Positions 1 through 5,881 of a stretch of DNA of 7,146 bases are shown in pieces (positions within the stretch are counted from its first letter, which is position 1; every line of letters starts with the position of its first letter). The DNA is from Coleofasciculus sp. S288 (lineage in GTDB: Bacteria; Cyanobacteriota; Cyanobacteriia; Cyanobacteriales; Coleofasciculaceae). Below the pieces are notes generated by a model. That model worked only from the letters and a program-made list of their open reading frames with translations. It was not told the DNA's origin and did no database searches. The translations under genes and the position numbers were made by a program. The DNA lies in NCBI GenBank assembly GCA_020216575.1, contig JAIUYC010000178.1:1-7146 (forward strand), given 5' to 3'.

Positions 1-60
1 AGTATAATCAGCACAAATCGCTGAAACCGAGATGCCAGCTATAGTCAAAACCCTCCGGGC

Positions 61-100
61 GCGTCTCCAGGTTTGGGAACCTGCGTCCCAAACCCGACGC
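61..100. repeat. Two-tier inverted repeat (hairpin)
   Basis: A perfect 9-bp stem, GGTTTGGGA (70-78) with TCCCAAACC (86-94) and a 7-nt loop, is enclosed by a second stem, GCGTC (61-65) with GACGC (96-100). Read on the minus strand the structure is followed by a GC patch and a run of four T, so it could end transcripts of the minus-strand gene at 235-480, though it lies about 135 bases past that stop. It also resembles the dispersed intergenic palindromes of cyanobacteria. Structure is seen directly; role is inferred. Confidence 0.55.
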
Positions 101-234
101 GGTCAAAAGGCTTATATTGCAAGCGTTCCAGTGGTTTTGAAGGGTAGCTTTATTTCCGCCGTGATGTACTAGTTTGAGAATTGCGCTTTGCCGTTAAAAC
201 TAAAGTCGAGCATTTTCTTCAAACCCACTTCAGC

Positions 235-480
235 CTAAGCCGCAACTCTGAGACTAGAAGGACTCGATTGCCCGAACTTTTTGAGTTGCTCTTTCACTTC
301 AAGAGGAAGTTGACTGAAAGCGCTACCCTGCCATCCCTTCGTTCCTTGATATTGCAGGAGTCCATAGTAGGTATCTTCTTTGTGAATATGCCACCCAAAG
401 TTGGCTGGAATTACTTCATATCCAACTAGGGTTTTAGCTACGTATCTCGTCGTTGGATTTAGGCTCTGTTGAAGTTTCAT
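235..480 (-). CDS. Small hypothetical protein, 81 aa
   Basis: I do not recognise this protein. The frame is open for 81 codons from ATG (478-480) to TAG (235-237). The composition is credible for a soluble protein: an aromatic and glycine-rich middle (HIHKEDTYYGLLQYQGTKGW, about residues 31-50) is followed by an amphipathic stretch (LPLEVKEQLKKFG, about 58-70) and a serine/alanine tail. No signal peptide, membrane segment or catalytic motif is visible. The purine-rich AAAGAG just before the ATG can serve as ribosome binding site. The opposite-strand frame at 181-429 is less protein-like, so the minus strand was preferred. The gene stands alone between repeat-rich spacers. It is either a lineage-specific small protein or a remnant of a larger gene. 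Confidence 0.5.
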   Translation of the reverse strand: MKLQQSLNPTTRYVAKTLVGYEVIPANFGWHIHKEDTYYGLLQYQGTKGWQGSAFSQLPLEVKEQLKKFGQSSPSSLRVAA

Positions 481-828
481 AGCTCTTTTTAACTTTCGCT
501 TTTTCCTATTTAAAAACAGAATCTTTGGATTTATAAATCAATTCTATTTTTAGGAAAAGCTACTTGCTCACCATCTTTAGAGTTAATCGGTTACTGGCTA
601 AAGAGAGATATGAACGTTAAGGTGAGTTGTGATTATAGATACTTAATGTAATTGTGAATGGGCTGATCGCGCTCACAGTTTGCTCTTACTTATATATTCA
701 TTTTTGTCTGGTTACACTATCTAATTTAAAATAAAACCCCATCTTCGGATAGAGAAAAAATAACTTAAATTCTCCATCAAATGGACTAAAAAATCGCGAT
801 CGCTTTCAACTTTCAATCATTTCTTGCA

Positions 829-852
829 AGCTCCCATCTTTAGGTGGGAGCT
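829..852. repeat. Hairpin AGCTCCCA/TGGGAGCT
   Basis: A perfect 8-bp stem has an 8-nt loop (TCTTTAGG). An outer 6-bp pairing, TGCAAG (825-830) with CTTGCA (859-864), could extend it across an 8-nt bulge. No T-run follows on either strand, so a terminator is unlikely. The stem and its CTTTAG loop recall the end hairpins of IS200/IS605-type elements, but there is no transposase or second end here. A solitary palindrome or element relic is the most that can be said. Confidence 0.45.
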
Positions 853-1023
853 AATGACCTTGCATCGTAAATCCAAAATCCAAAATTGAGTGACATGCTC
901 CCCCCTATATCCATCTTTTTCTCGCTATTAGTTTTTCTCGTATAGGAGAACACACTGTTCTGTAAAGTTGAATACTTCCTTTTGATAGAGTTTATGGAAT
1001 GGAAAATGAGTTGAATAGAAAGT

Positions 1024-1152
1024 ATTATACCAAATCCACTCTTATAACCCCCATTTCAATTTGAGGCTTGTTCTCCCCCTGCCTCCGGGAGCTTCCGAGA
1101 GTTCCCCCTGCTTTCATAAAAAAGGAGGTAGTAAGCTCGGGTTTGGTATTAT
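1024..1152. mobile_element. MITE-like element with imperfect terminal inverted repeats
   Basis: ATTATACCAAATCC (1024-1037) is the inverted complement of GGGTTTGGTATTAT (1139-1152) at 12 of 14 positions. This bounds a segment of 129 bases without a coding frame of its own. The interior holds C-rich tracts (CTCCCCCTGC and TTCCCCCTGC) of the low-complexity type common between cyanobacterial genes. TATTATACCAAATCC-like ends are, from memory, frequent in cyanobacterial intergenic elements. It lies about 105 bases upstream of the DUF4383 start and may influence that gene's promoter. No clear target-site duplication was identified. Confidence 0.45.
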
Positions 1153-1256
1153 TTCCCTTCCCGCTAGAAGATTATCAAGTAGTGAGCAGTGGAAGCGATA
1201 CTTCTGCCGGAAGGACAGCAAACAAGAAGATTTGAAAAAATGAGGAAATAAAAAAT

Positions 1257-1739
1257 ATGGACACTATTAACAAGGGAAACATGGCAGAACGTTACTGTGC
1301 TCTGATCATCGGAGTTCTCTTTTTGCTTATAGGCGTGGCTGGATTTGTACCAGCTCTTGTTTCGTTGCCTGGGAGTAGTGCACCTAATATCCCGGTTGAT
1401 GCATCTCCTAACGTCTATGCTGCAGGATTTGGCTATTTATTCGGGCTATTTCCAACCAATCTCTTGCATAACCTCGTACACTGTGCCGTTGGACTTTTGG
1501 GGATTGGTTCGTACACCAGCTTAAGTAGTGCACGTTTATTTAATCGTGGTTTTGCGATCGCTTATGTCTTGATCGCAATCATGGGACTACTGCCCCTAGC
1601 CAAGACAACATTCGGTTTAATGCCGATTTTCGGTAACAATGTTTGGTTCAACGCCCTAACAGCAGCCGTCGCTGCCTACTTCGGATTCGTCCAACCGACA
1701 CAAACTATGACGCAGATGGACACATCGCCCAGAGCTTAA
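1257..1739 (+). CDS. DUF4383-type four-helix membrane protein, 160 aa
   Basis: This integral membrane protein matches in layout the uncharacterised DUF4383 family of bacterial membrane proteins. Four hydrophobic segments are visible at about residues 14-36, 61-86, 97-114 and 129-146. The family-like motif GLFPTNLLHNLVH (63-75) sits in the second helix. The tail is short and polar, rich in Thr, Gln and Met. Function is unknown for the family. The ATG at 1257 was chosen because AGGA (1243-1246) lies ten bases upstream. A second in-frame ATG at 1281 (protein starting MAERY) would also keep all four helices, but its AAGGG is only a few bases away. An inverted-repeat element lies upstream and a long palindrome downstream, so it is probably monocistronic. 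A HIP1 site falls inside the gene (1554-1561). Confidence 0.85.
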   Translation: MDTINKGNMAERYCALIIGVLFLLIGVAGFVPALVSLPGSSAPNIPVDASPNVYAAGFGYLFGLFPTNLLHNLVHCAVGLLGIGSYTSLSSARLFNRGFAIAYVLIAIMGLLPLAKTTFGLMPIFGNNVWFNALTAAVAAYFGFVQPTQTMTQMDTSPRA

Positions 1740-1801
1740 GAACAGAGCGTTCTCTCTTCGCTAGTGCAGCGTGGCGGAAATAACTATGTAGTGGAGCTTG
1801 T

Positions 1802-1863
1802 AGGGGCGGGTTTAGCCAATAAATTCGCGTATAACCGATAACATCTCAACAAAACCCGCCCTT
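1802..1863. repeat. Long inverted repeat with 12-bp arms
   Basis: AGGGGCGGGTTT (1802-1813) pairs with AAACCCGCCCTT (1852-1863), with one G-T wobble and a 38-nt interior. A fragment of this form, GGGGCGGGTTT followed by AATAAATTC and closed by AAACCCGCCC, is familiar from dispersed cyanobacterial repeats (recollection, not checked). It lies 62 bases past the DUF4383 stop. Because the distal arm is followed only by CTTTCTC, it would be a poor terminator. A smaller AGAAC/GTTCT hairpin at 1739-1753 sits right at the stop codon. Confidence 0.55.
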
Positions 1864-1914
1864 TCTCAGGATGTAAATGTGTTTCTTAGGAGTTAATGTT
1901 GATATCATCGTGGG

Positions 1915-1942
1915 TTCACTAGATTCGGTAGCCTAGGATAAT
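1915..1942 (+). promoter_or_regulatory. Possible sigma-70-type promoter
   Basis: TTCACT (1915-1920) and GATAAT (1937-1942) are separated by 16 bases. They match the -35 and -10 consensus at four and five of six positions. A start a few bases after 1948 would give a transcript whose first bases include the AAGGAGG at 1950-1956. It would serve the mini-ORF at 1964 and the secreted protein gene behind it. Sequence match only. Confidence 0.35.
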
Positions 1943-1963
1943 AGAAGTTAAGGAGGACTATAA

Positions 1964-1990
1964 ATGCAATTTGAAGGCGCGACAGCTTAG
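1964..1990 (+). CDS. Eight-codon mini-ORF (possible leader peptide)
   Basis: The strongest ribosome binding site in this area, AAGGAGG (1950-1956), lies seven bases before an ATG. That frame encodes only MQFEGATA before TAG at 1988-1990. The mini-ORF is in the same reading frame as the secreted protein starting at 2009, but TAG (1988) and TAA (1994) separate them. The downstream ATG lacks a clear ribosome binding site, so ribosomes ending here could restart 18 bases later. Alternatives are that the peptide is incidental, or that the codons before 2009 once formed a longer N-terminus. Start signal and stops are seen directly; the coupling is inferred. Confidence 0.4.
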   Translation: MQFEGATA

Positions 1991-2008
1991 AATTAAAATG
2001 ATATTCCC

Positions 2009-2617
2009 ATGATGAACCGAGTAAGCATTACTGCATACCAAGCCAGAAAGTGGCTTAGTACCAAACCTCAATTGCGTCAAGTGGTATCCGTATCCCTTGC
2101 CTTTCTTAATGCTAGCTGGGCTACTCTTCCCATCATGATGCCCCAAGTGGCTTCAGCACAAACCCTAGTACCATCACCTCCTTGTCTAACCCTGCCACAG
2201 ATAGAACAGCTAGAGCAGGAGATACCCCCTGCCCCGGAGCAGGACATTGTAACGGCAAATACCATATCTCAGGAGAGACTATCTACCCCTAGCCTCTGGT
2301 GGGCGAAAGAACAGTTTGATGAGTTTGGTGGCAAGCTCGTGACTAACTGGGTAGCCTACCAAAATGAGAAGAGGATAGACTTGGTGGTTAACCTTCAACC
2401 TTGGACTATCCTCGATTATTTAGGACGCTATCGTTTTGTCAATAAGTTTGGCACTGTTGCAAGAGATTATCAATATAATATTAGAGTCTGTGACCAGCAG
2501 GCAGAAGCCTTAGCAACTTATACCTGTAATTACAATAGAACCTTTCCAGATTGTCAGATTTTAGTGTTCAAATCCTTTGGTCGGGATAGTTTGCCAGTGC
2601 CTCGCACAACGCCTTAA
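2009..2617 (+). CDS. Secreted hypothetical protein, 202 aa
   Basis: This is an uncharacterised exported protein. The first 50 residues form a long signal peptide: basic N-region (R4, R13, K14, K19, R23), hydrophobic core around residues 25-45, and a clear cleavage site VASA|QT after residue 50. After a Pro/Gln/Glu-rich linker (about 53-95) comes a compact aromatic domain (about 96-190) with the motifs LWWAKEQFDEFGGKLV and QPWTILDYLGRYRFVNKFG. Four cysteines remain after cleavage (C59, C161, C173, C182), enough for two disulfides. I know no function. ATG at 2009 is followed directly by another ATG (2012). Neither has a good ribosome binding site, which supports reinitiation from the upstream mini-ORF. 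The phytase-like lipoprotein gene follows 77 bases downstream and could be cotranscribed. Confidence 0.75.
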   Translation: MMNRVSITAYQARKWLSTKPQLRQVVSVSLAFLNASWATLPIMMPQVASAQTLVPSPPCLTLPQIEQLEQEIPPAPEQDIVTANTISQERLSTPSLWWAKEQFDEFGGKLVTNWVAYQNEKRIDLVVNLQPWTILDYLGRYRFVNKFGTVARDYQYNIRVCDQQAEALATYTCNYNRTFPDCQILVFKSFGRDSLPVPRTTP

Positions 2618-2694
2618 AATTTTTTAAGAGGAGTAGTATCAAAATCCGATCGCATTCTGTACTCGCTCCTTACCCCGACACCCGAATAACTCCT

Positions 2695-3915
2695 ATGACT
2701 CAGCTGGTCAACCGTAATCGCTCAAGGTTACAGGCATCTCGCAGGTTGTTTTCCTTGCTCTTGGTTCTGGTGACACTCCTGCTGAGTTTTCTGGCGACTG
2801 CCTGTACTCCGTCCGAAGCTCGGACAGCAGAACAGCGAACGTTTCTCGACCTTTCCCTCGACTTCTCAGGGGAGTACCAATTACCTAAGATGACGTTCGA
2901 GGATACACGAGTTGGGGGATTATCAGCATTAACCTATGACCGACAGCGCGATCGCTTTTACGCCCTCTCTGATGATCGCTCTCAGTTCGCCCCTGCCCGA
3001 TTTTACACGCTCAAGGTCAATCTCAAGCACAGCGAAGCGGGGGAAATTGGCCTTGACAAAGTAGACGTTGAGGACGTTACCTTCATCACTGATGAGAACG
3101 GTAAAACGTTTCCTAAAGGGAGCATCGACCCCGAAGGCATCGCCCTTTCTCCCAAAAACACGGTGTATATCTCTAGCGAAGGCGTTCCAAGTCAGGGAAT
3201 TGCTCCGTTCGTTCGGGAATTTGATCTCGAAACAGGACAGCAAAAGCAAAGCTTAAAAATTCCCGATCGCTATCTCCCCAATGATAGTACCAAGGCAGAC
3301 GAACCTCCGCGTGGTCTTCAGGAGAACTTGGGGTTTGAGTCGTTAGCCTTTGAGCTAGGAAGCTTGGCCGCTGCTACAGGTGACCCCTTTCGCCTGTTTA
3401 CCGCAACGGAATCTGCTCTTTTGCAAGACAGCTTACCCCCCGACTCCCAAGAAGCCACCCGGGTTCGTCTGATGCAGTATTTAATTGGACCTATCGCTCG
3501 CCCCATGGTGGTTACCGAGCATCTTTACTTAGTCGATCCTCCTCTCAGTAGCGCTAGGCAGAACGGCTTAACCGACATCGCAACTGTCGATAACGGAGGC
3601 CACTTTCTCAGCCTCGAACGTAGCTATGGTCTGTTGGGGGCTAGCGCCAAGATTTATCAGCTAGCCATGGCGGCGGCAACGGATACATCCAGCATTCCCA
3701 GTCTCAAAGATGATATCTCCGGAATTGAGTCAGTGAAGAAAAAGTTAGTATTGGACTTGAGCGAACTGGGGATTTACCTGGATAACTTGGAGGGAATGGC
3801 ACTTGGACCGCGTCTGCCTGATGGTACTTCGAGTTTAGTAGTCGTTAGCGATGATAACTTTAGCGATACCCAGATAACTCAGTTTCTGTTGTTCCGTCTT
3901 GAGGGTTTGCATTAA
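2695..3915 (+). CDS. Phytase-like/esterase-like lipoprotein, 406 aa
   Basis: The family pattern is that of the phytase-like (esterase-like) beta-propeller domain, thought to act on phosphate or other esters outside the cytoplasm; the true substrate is unknown. Residues 1-37 are a lipoprotein-type signal: arginines up to R17, a hydrophobic run 18-34, then ATAC with C37 as the probable lipidated cysteine. Typical family motifs follow in order: GGLSALTYD (74-82) and FYALSDDRS (88-96), DPEGIAL (145-151) with SSEG (160-163), ENLGFESLAF (210-219), TATES (236-240), and the C-terminal DNLEGMALG (363-371) with VVVSDDNF (382-389). Length is ordinary for the family. No ribosome binding site precedes the ATG. 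AAGAGGAG (2626-2633) lies over 60 bases upstream in a frame that stays open but offers only ATC as a start, so ATG 2695 is kept. The stop overlaps that of convergent rsmD. Confidence 0.85.
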   Translation: MTQLVNRNRSRLQASRRLFSLLLVLVTLLLSFLATACTPSEARTAEQRTFLDLSLDFSGEYQLPKMTFEDTRVGGLSALTYDRQRDRFYALSDDRSQFAPARFYTLKVNLKHSEAGEIGLDKVDVEDVTFITDENGKTFPKGSIDPEGIALSPKNTVYISSEGVPSQGIAPFVREFDLETGQQKQSLKIPDRYLPNDSTKADEPPRGLQENLGFESLAFELGSLAAATGDPFRLFTATESALLQDSLPPDSQEATRVRLMQYLIGPIARPMVVTEHLYLVDPPLSSARQNGLTDIATVDNGGHFLSLERSYGLLGASAKIYQLAMAAATDTSSIPSLKDDISGIESVKKKLVLDLSELGIYLDNLEGMALGPRLPDGTSSLVVVSDDNFSDTQITQFLLFRLEGLH

Positions 3916-4454
3916 TCGGTGCAAGGGCGGTAAAACGTTAAAGCCGTGTTGCCGTAGACTTTCTCTTGGCAAATTTCTAGTGAGGAAATTGGTTTAGATA
4001 CCCAGTTGTTAGGACTATGCTCTACGGCGAGTTCACCATTTTCGTCTAGGAGTTGGTATTGTGCGATCGCATCCAACACGGGCTGATACAAGTTACTCGC
4101 ATAGGGAGGGTCAAAGTAGATACGGTCAAACTTCTGACCGGCAAGGGTTTTCAATCGCTTGACCACATCCCCCTGCAACACCTGAAACTCCTGTTCGGGA
4201 CTGGCGACTTGCTCCCAGTTTTGCTGAATAATGGCACAGGCTTTCGCCCATTTTTCAATGCCGACCACCAAGGAGGCTCCCCGACACAATGCTTCTGCCC
4301 CCATTGAACCCGTGCCAGCACATAAGTCCAGCCATCGGCAATTGGGAATTGTCCCCTGCCAAATGTTAAAGACTGCCTCCCGCACTCGTGCTGCGGTCGG
4401 GCGGGTTTCTTGACCGGATAAGGTTTTTAGCTGACGTTGACCGTAAATTCTCAT
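3912..4454 (-). CDS. rsmD: 16S rRNA (guanine966-N2)-methyltransferase RsmD, 180 aa
   Basis: The enzyme transfers a methyl group from S-adenosylmethionine to N2 of G966 of 16S rRNA during assembly of the small subunit. Family marks are all present: the RPTAARVREAVFNI block (residues 18-31), the SAM-binding glycine-rich motif LDLCAGTGSMG (42-52), acidic E67 ending the next strand, and the catalytic motif DPPY (115-118). Length matches the family, so it is complete. The start codon abuts the hisH stop (TAA|ATG) with no ribosome binding site of its own, implying translational coupling to hisH. The TAA stop shares TTAA (3912-3915) with the convergent lipoprotein gene, leaving no room for a terminator between them. 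A HIP1 site lies inside. Confidence 0.95.
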   Translation of the reverse strand: MRIYGQRQLKTLSGQETRPTAARVREAVFNIWQGTIPNCRWLDLCAGTGSMGAEALCRGASLVVGIEKWAKACAIIQQNWEQVASPEQEFQVLQGDVVKRLKTLAGQKFDRIYFDPPYASNLYQPVLDAIAQYQLLDENGELAVEHSPNNWVSKPISSLEICQEKVYGNTALTFYRPCTD

Positions 4455-5042
4455 TTATACCAGTGCTGCTGACTTGACTTGCGTCACGAAGTTCGACAAG
4501 ATTTGTAACCCTGCCGTGGACGATTTTTCAGGGTGGAACTGGACTGCCATCAAGTTATCACGAGTGATCGCTGCTGTTACCGTCTGAGAACCGTGTGTAA
4601 CAGTTGCTGCCCGGATACTGGGGTCAACTGGGTCTACATAATAGGAGTGGACGAAATAGACGTGTGGGGTGTTAGATAAGTGCTGCCAAAGCGGGCAATC
4701 GGGTTGGGTGAATTCCAGTTGGTTCCAACCCATGTGAGGAATCGTGATTCCCGGTTCCGTGCCTTCTTCACTTCCCTCGAACAGAATTTGTAAGCCCAGA
4801 CAAATGCCGAGGAAGGGTTTGCCGCTGGCGATCGCTTGTTTGATGGGTTCCTCTAGTCCGCGCGATCGCAAATGCTGCACAGCTGGATCAAATGCACCCA
4901 CTCCAGGTAAGACTACCGCATCCGCCCGCTCAATATCTGCCGGAGAATCCGTAACTTGAGTCGTTGCCCCAGCGTTCTCCAACCCTTTGCAGGCTGAGTG
5001 CAGGTTTCCCATGTCGTAATCTACAACGGCAATGACTGGCAT
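4455..5042 (-). CDS. hisH: Imidazole glycerol phosphate synthase glutaminase subunit HisH, 195 aa
   Basis: HisH is the class I glutamine amidotransferase that hydrolyses glutamine and channels ammonia to HisF, forming imidazole glycerol phosphate (histidine route) and AICAR (purine route). Counting from ATG 5042, the protein begins MPVIAVVDYDMGNLHS, the usual HisH start. It carries PGVGAF (46-51), the nucleophile C81 in GICLGLQ, and the partners H170 and E172 in QFHPEKSS. The frame stays open 22 codons further to ATG 5108. That extension does not look like HisH and would overlap the divergent gene, so 5042 was chosen; an AGG five bases and a GGGGGAG about eleven bases upstream support it. Full length and intact. 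hisF is not in the window. rsmD follows with zero spacing. Two HIP1 sites lie inside. Confidence 0.95.
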   Translation of the reverse strand: MPVIAVVDYDMGNLHSACKGLENAGATTQVTDSPADIERADAVVLPGVGAFDPAVQHLRSRGLEEPIKQAIASGKPFLGICLGLQILFEGSEEGTEPGITIPHMGWNQLEFTQPDCPLWQHLSNTPHVYFVHSYYVDPVDPSIRAATVTHGSQTVTAAITRDNLMAVQFHPEKSSTAGLQILSNFVTQVKSAALV

Positions 5043-5106
5043 TAACCTGCTCCCCCTTACATTTGTTACTACAAGCCTCTCCATTTTAAAGTGCCTCTGC
5101 CATCTC
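5043..5106. promoter_or_regulatory. Divergent intergenic region hisH / C15-like peptidase
   Basis: Only 64 bases separate the two divergent starts, so both promoters must sit here or reach into the neighbouring coding sequences. On the minus strand a G-rich tract (GGGGGAG) precedes hisH, and TTTAAAAT (around 5085-5092) could be its -10 element. No clear -35 box, NtcA site (GTA-N8-TAC) or other operator was found. Confidence 0.3.
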
Positions 5107-5748
5107 ATGAACAGAAAAATCCTCCTAACCTCTTTTCAAACTTGGCTCCCTCATCAGAACTCTAATTCTTCTGATGATTTGTTAGAGAAAATCGCCCAGT
5201 TGACTAGTTTCTCTGCCTCCTTAACGTTTTTGAGACAGCTACCCGTTAACGTTTCCCAAGCCAGTAGCCAGGTGATTGCCACAATTGAAGAACTCCAACC
5301 TGATGGCATTATTTGTTGTGGCATGGCGGAGCGTCGTCCAAAATTAACGGTTGAATCTTGTGCGACTTGCGGATATACCTCTTATGGAATTCGTCTCTAT
5401 AGTTATTGTCAGTCTGTTTGCAGGAATTTTAGATTAAAAGGGCTGCAAGCTTTTCTGCAAAACCTACTGTTAACCAGCAATCTACCCGACTCAATCTTAA
5501 TTAAAACGTCAGTCGATTTAGAGGAATTATTGGGAGGAACACTGGGGACAGAGATTAGCCATGATGCTGGAAAATTTGTTTGTGAGGGATTGTATTACAC
5601 CGTCTTAAAATATTTGCGACAGCGTCACTCGAACATCCCTTGTATTTTTGTCCACGTTCCGGTTCTGACTCCCGATAATTCCCCTGATCTTGTTGCAGAT
5701 TTCCAGGTGATTATCGATAAAATAGCAGATTTTGCCATGAGCGATTGA
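5107..5748 (+). CDS. Peptidase C15-like protein (pyroglutamyl peptidase family), 213 aa
   Basis: This looks like a cytoplasmic cysteine peptidase related to pyroglutamyl peptidase I, which removes N-terminal pyroglutamate. The family frame is clear: ILLTSF at residues 5-10, the strand PDGIICCGMAERR (65-77) leading to the presumed catalytic E83 in TVE, the nucleophile C159 in AGKFVCEGLYY, and H183 in FVHVP. The C-to-H spacing of 24 equals that of the Bacillus enzyme (C144/H168). Unusual: the substrate-pocket motif GFEPFGG is replaced by SFQTWLPHQ, and four cysteines (C85, C88, C101, C105) follow the catalytic Glu. Substrate is therefore uncertain. The frame opens upstream at 5032, but ATG 5107 gives the normal N-terminus and avoids overlap with hisH. 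No ribosome binding site is evident. Confidence 0.8.
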   Translation: MNRKILLTSFQTWLPHQNSNSSDDLLEKIAQLTSFSASLTFLRQLPVNVSQASSQVIATIEELQPDGIICCGMAERRPKLTVESCATCGYTSYGIRLYSYCQSVCRNFRLKGLQAFLQNLLLTSNLPDSILIKTSVDLEELLGGTLGTEISHDAGKFVCEGLYYTVLKYLRQRHSNIPCIFVHVPVLTPDNSPDLVADFQVIIDKIADFAMSD

Positions 5749-5752
5749 ACTT

Positions 5753-5787
5753 AAAAAAAAGACCTCAGCGTGAAGGAAACGCTGAGG
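5753..5787 (-). terminator. Intrinsic terminator, minus strand (copy A)
   Basis: A 9-bp perfect stem, CCTCAGCGT (5763-5771) with ACGCTGAGG (5779-5787), has a 7-nt loop. On the minus strand it is followed by TC and eight T (plus-strand A-run 5753-5760). The plus strand has no T-run after it, so the terminator points leftward. It faces the end of the C15-like gene and would stop minus-strand transcription before it runs antisense into that gene. Confidence 0.75.
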
Positions 5788-5859
5788 GACATCAACAACC
5801 AGAGTGCATCTACCATTTCTTACTTACGACTATCTCCTGCATCGTCCGGAAAAATTTGG
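5753..5859 (-). ncRNA. Candidate small RNA, copy A
   Basis: Read on the minus strand, this element runs CCAAATTTTTCCGGA (5845-5859), 32 variable bases, TAGATGCACTCTGGT (5798-5812), nine bases, CCCTCAGC, and a terminator hairpin with T8. A second element at 6958-7053 has the same order: 13 identical bases in the CCGG block, the same 32-base gap, 13 of 15 identical in the TAGAT block, then CCCTCAGC and a hairpin with T6. Such conservation around a terminator suggests a duplicated small RNA gene. The 5' end is unknown; the CCGG block could be the RNA start or part of the promoter. It lies tail-to-tail with the C15-like gene, five bases past its stop. I cannot match it to a named cyanobacterial RNA. 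A dispersed repeat is the alternative. Confidence 0.45.
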
Positions 5860-5881
5860 CTTTTTTCCCTTAATTTGCCAG

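Larger units (their letters stand above)
481..1256. other. Long gene-free spacer with palindromes and a MITE-like element
   Basis: No convincing protein gene is visible on either strand over about 780 bases. The first half is AT-rich and contains the 12-nt palindrome GATTTATAAATC (528-539) upstream of the minus-strand gene, a possible operator. A 13-codon frame (610-651) behind an AAGAGAG sequence is too short to call. A HIP1 octamer lies at 796-803, a hairpin at 829-852, a short tandem ATCCAAA repeat at about 871-886, and an inverted-repeat element at 1024-1152. The last 100 bases form the leader of the DUF4383 gene. The 60-codon frame at 1061-1243 runs through the repeat and looks like chance. 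Confidence 0.6.
796..4869. repeat. Six HIP1 octamers GCGATCGC
   Basis: Exact GCGATCGC palindromes occur at 796-803, 1554-1561, 2948-2955, 4063-4070, 4828-4835 and 4862-4869. About 0.1 would be expected in a random sequence of this length with equal base use. HIP1 over-representation is an established cyanobacterial feature, so these are the main evidence for the host group. Five lie inside genes and one in a spacer. Each is 8 bases long; the coordinates given span the first to the last copy. Confidence 0.95.

Noticed and set aside
653..677. CRP-like site TGTGA...TCACA
   Set aside because: The half-sites are 15 bases apart; the cyanobacterial CRP site has a 6-base spacer.
1061..1243. 60-codon plus-strand frame before the DUF4383 gene
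   Set aside because: It starts inside the inverted-repeat element, is low in complexity (PLPPG, SSEQ), and has no ribosome binding site or family resemblance.
2613..2628. Palindrome CTTAAAA/TTTTAAG after the secreted-protein gene as a terminator
   Set aside because: It is all A/T apart from its ends and has a two-base loop, so it cannot form a stable stem.
3068..3506. Alternative frames within the phytase-like gene on both strands
   Set aside because: They are shadows of the strong plus-strand gene, whose family motifs run through the whole region.
5043..5108. 22-residue N-terminal extension of HisH
   Set aside because: HisH proteins begin at the MPVIAVVDYDMGN equivalent. The extension overlaps the divergent C15-like start and has no HisH-like sequence.
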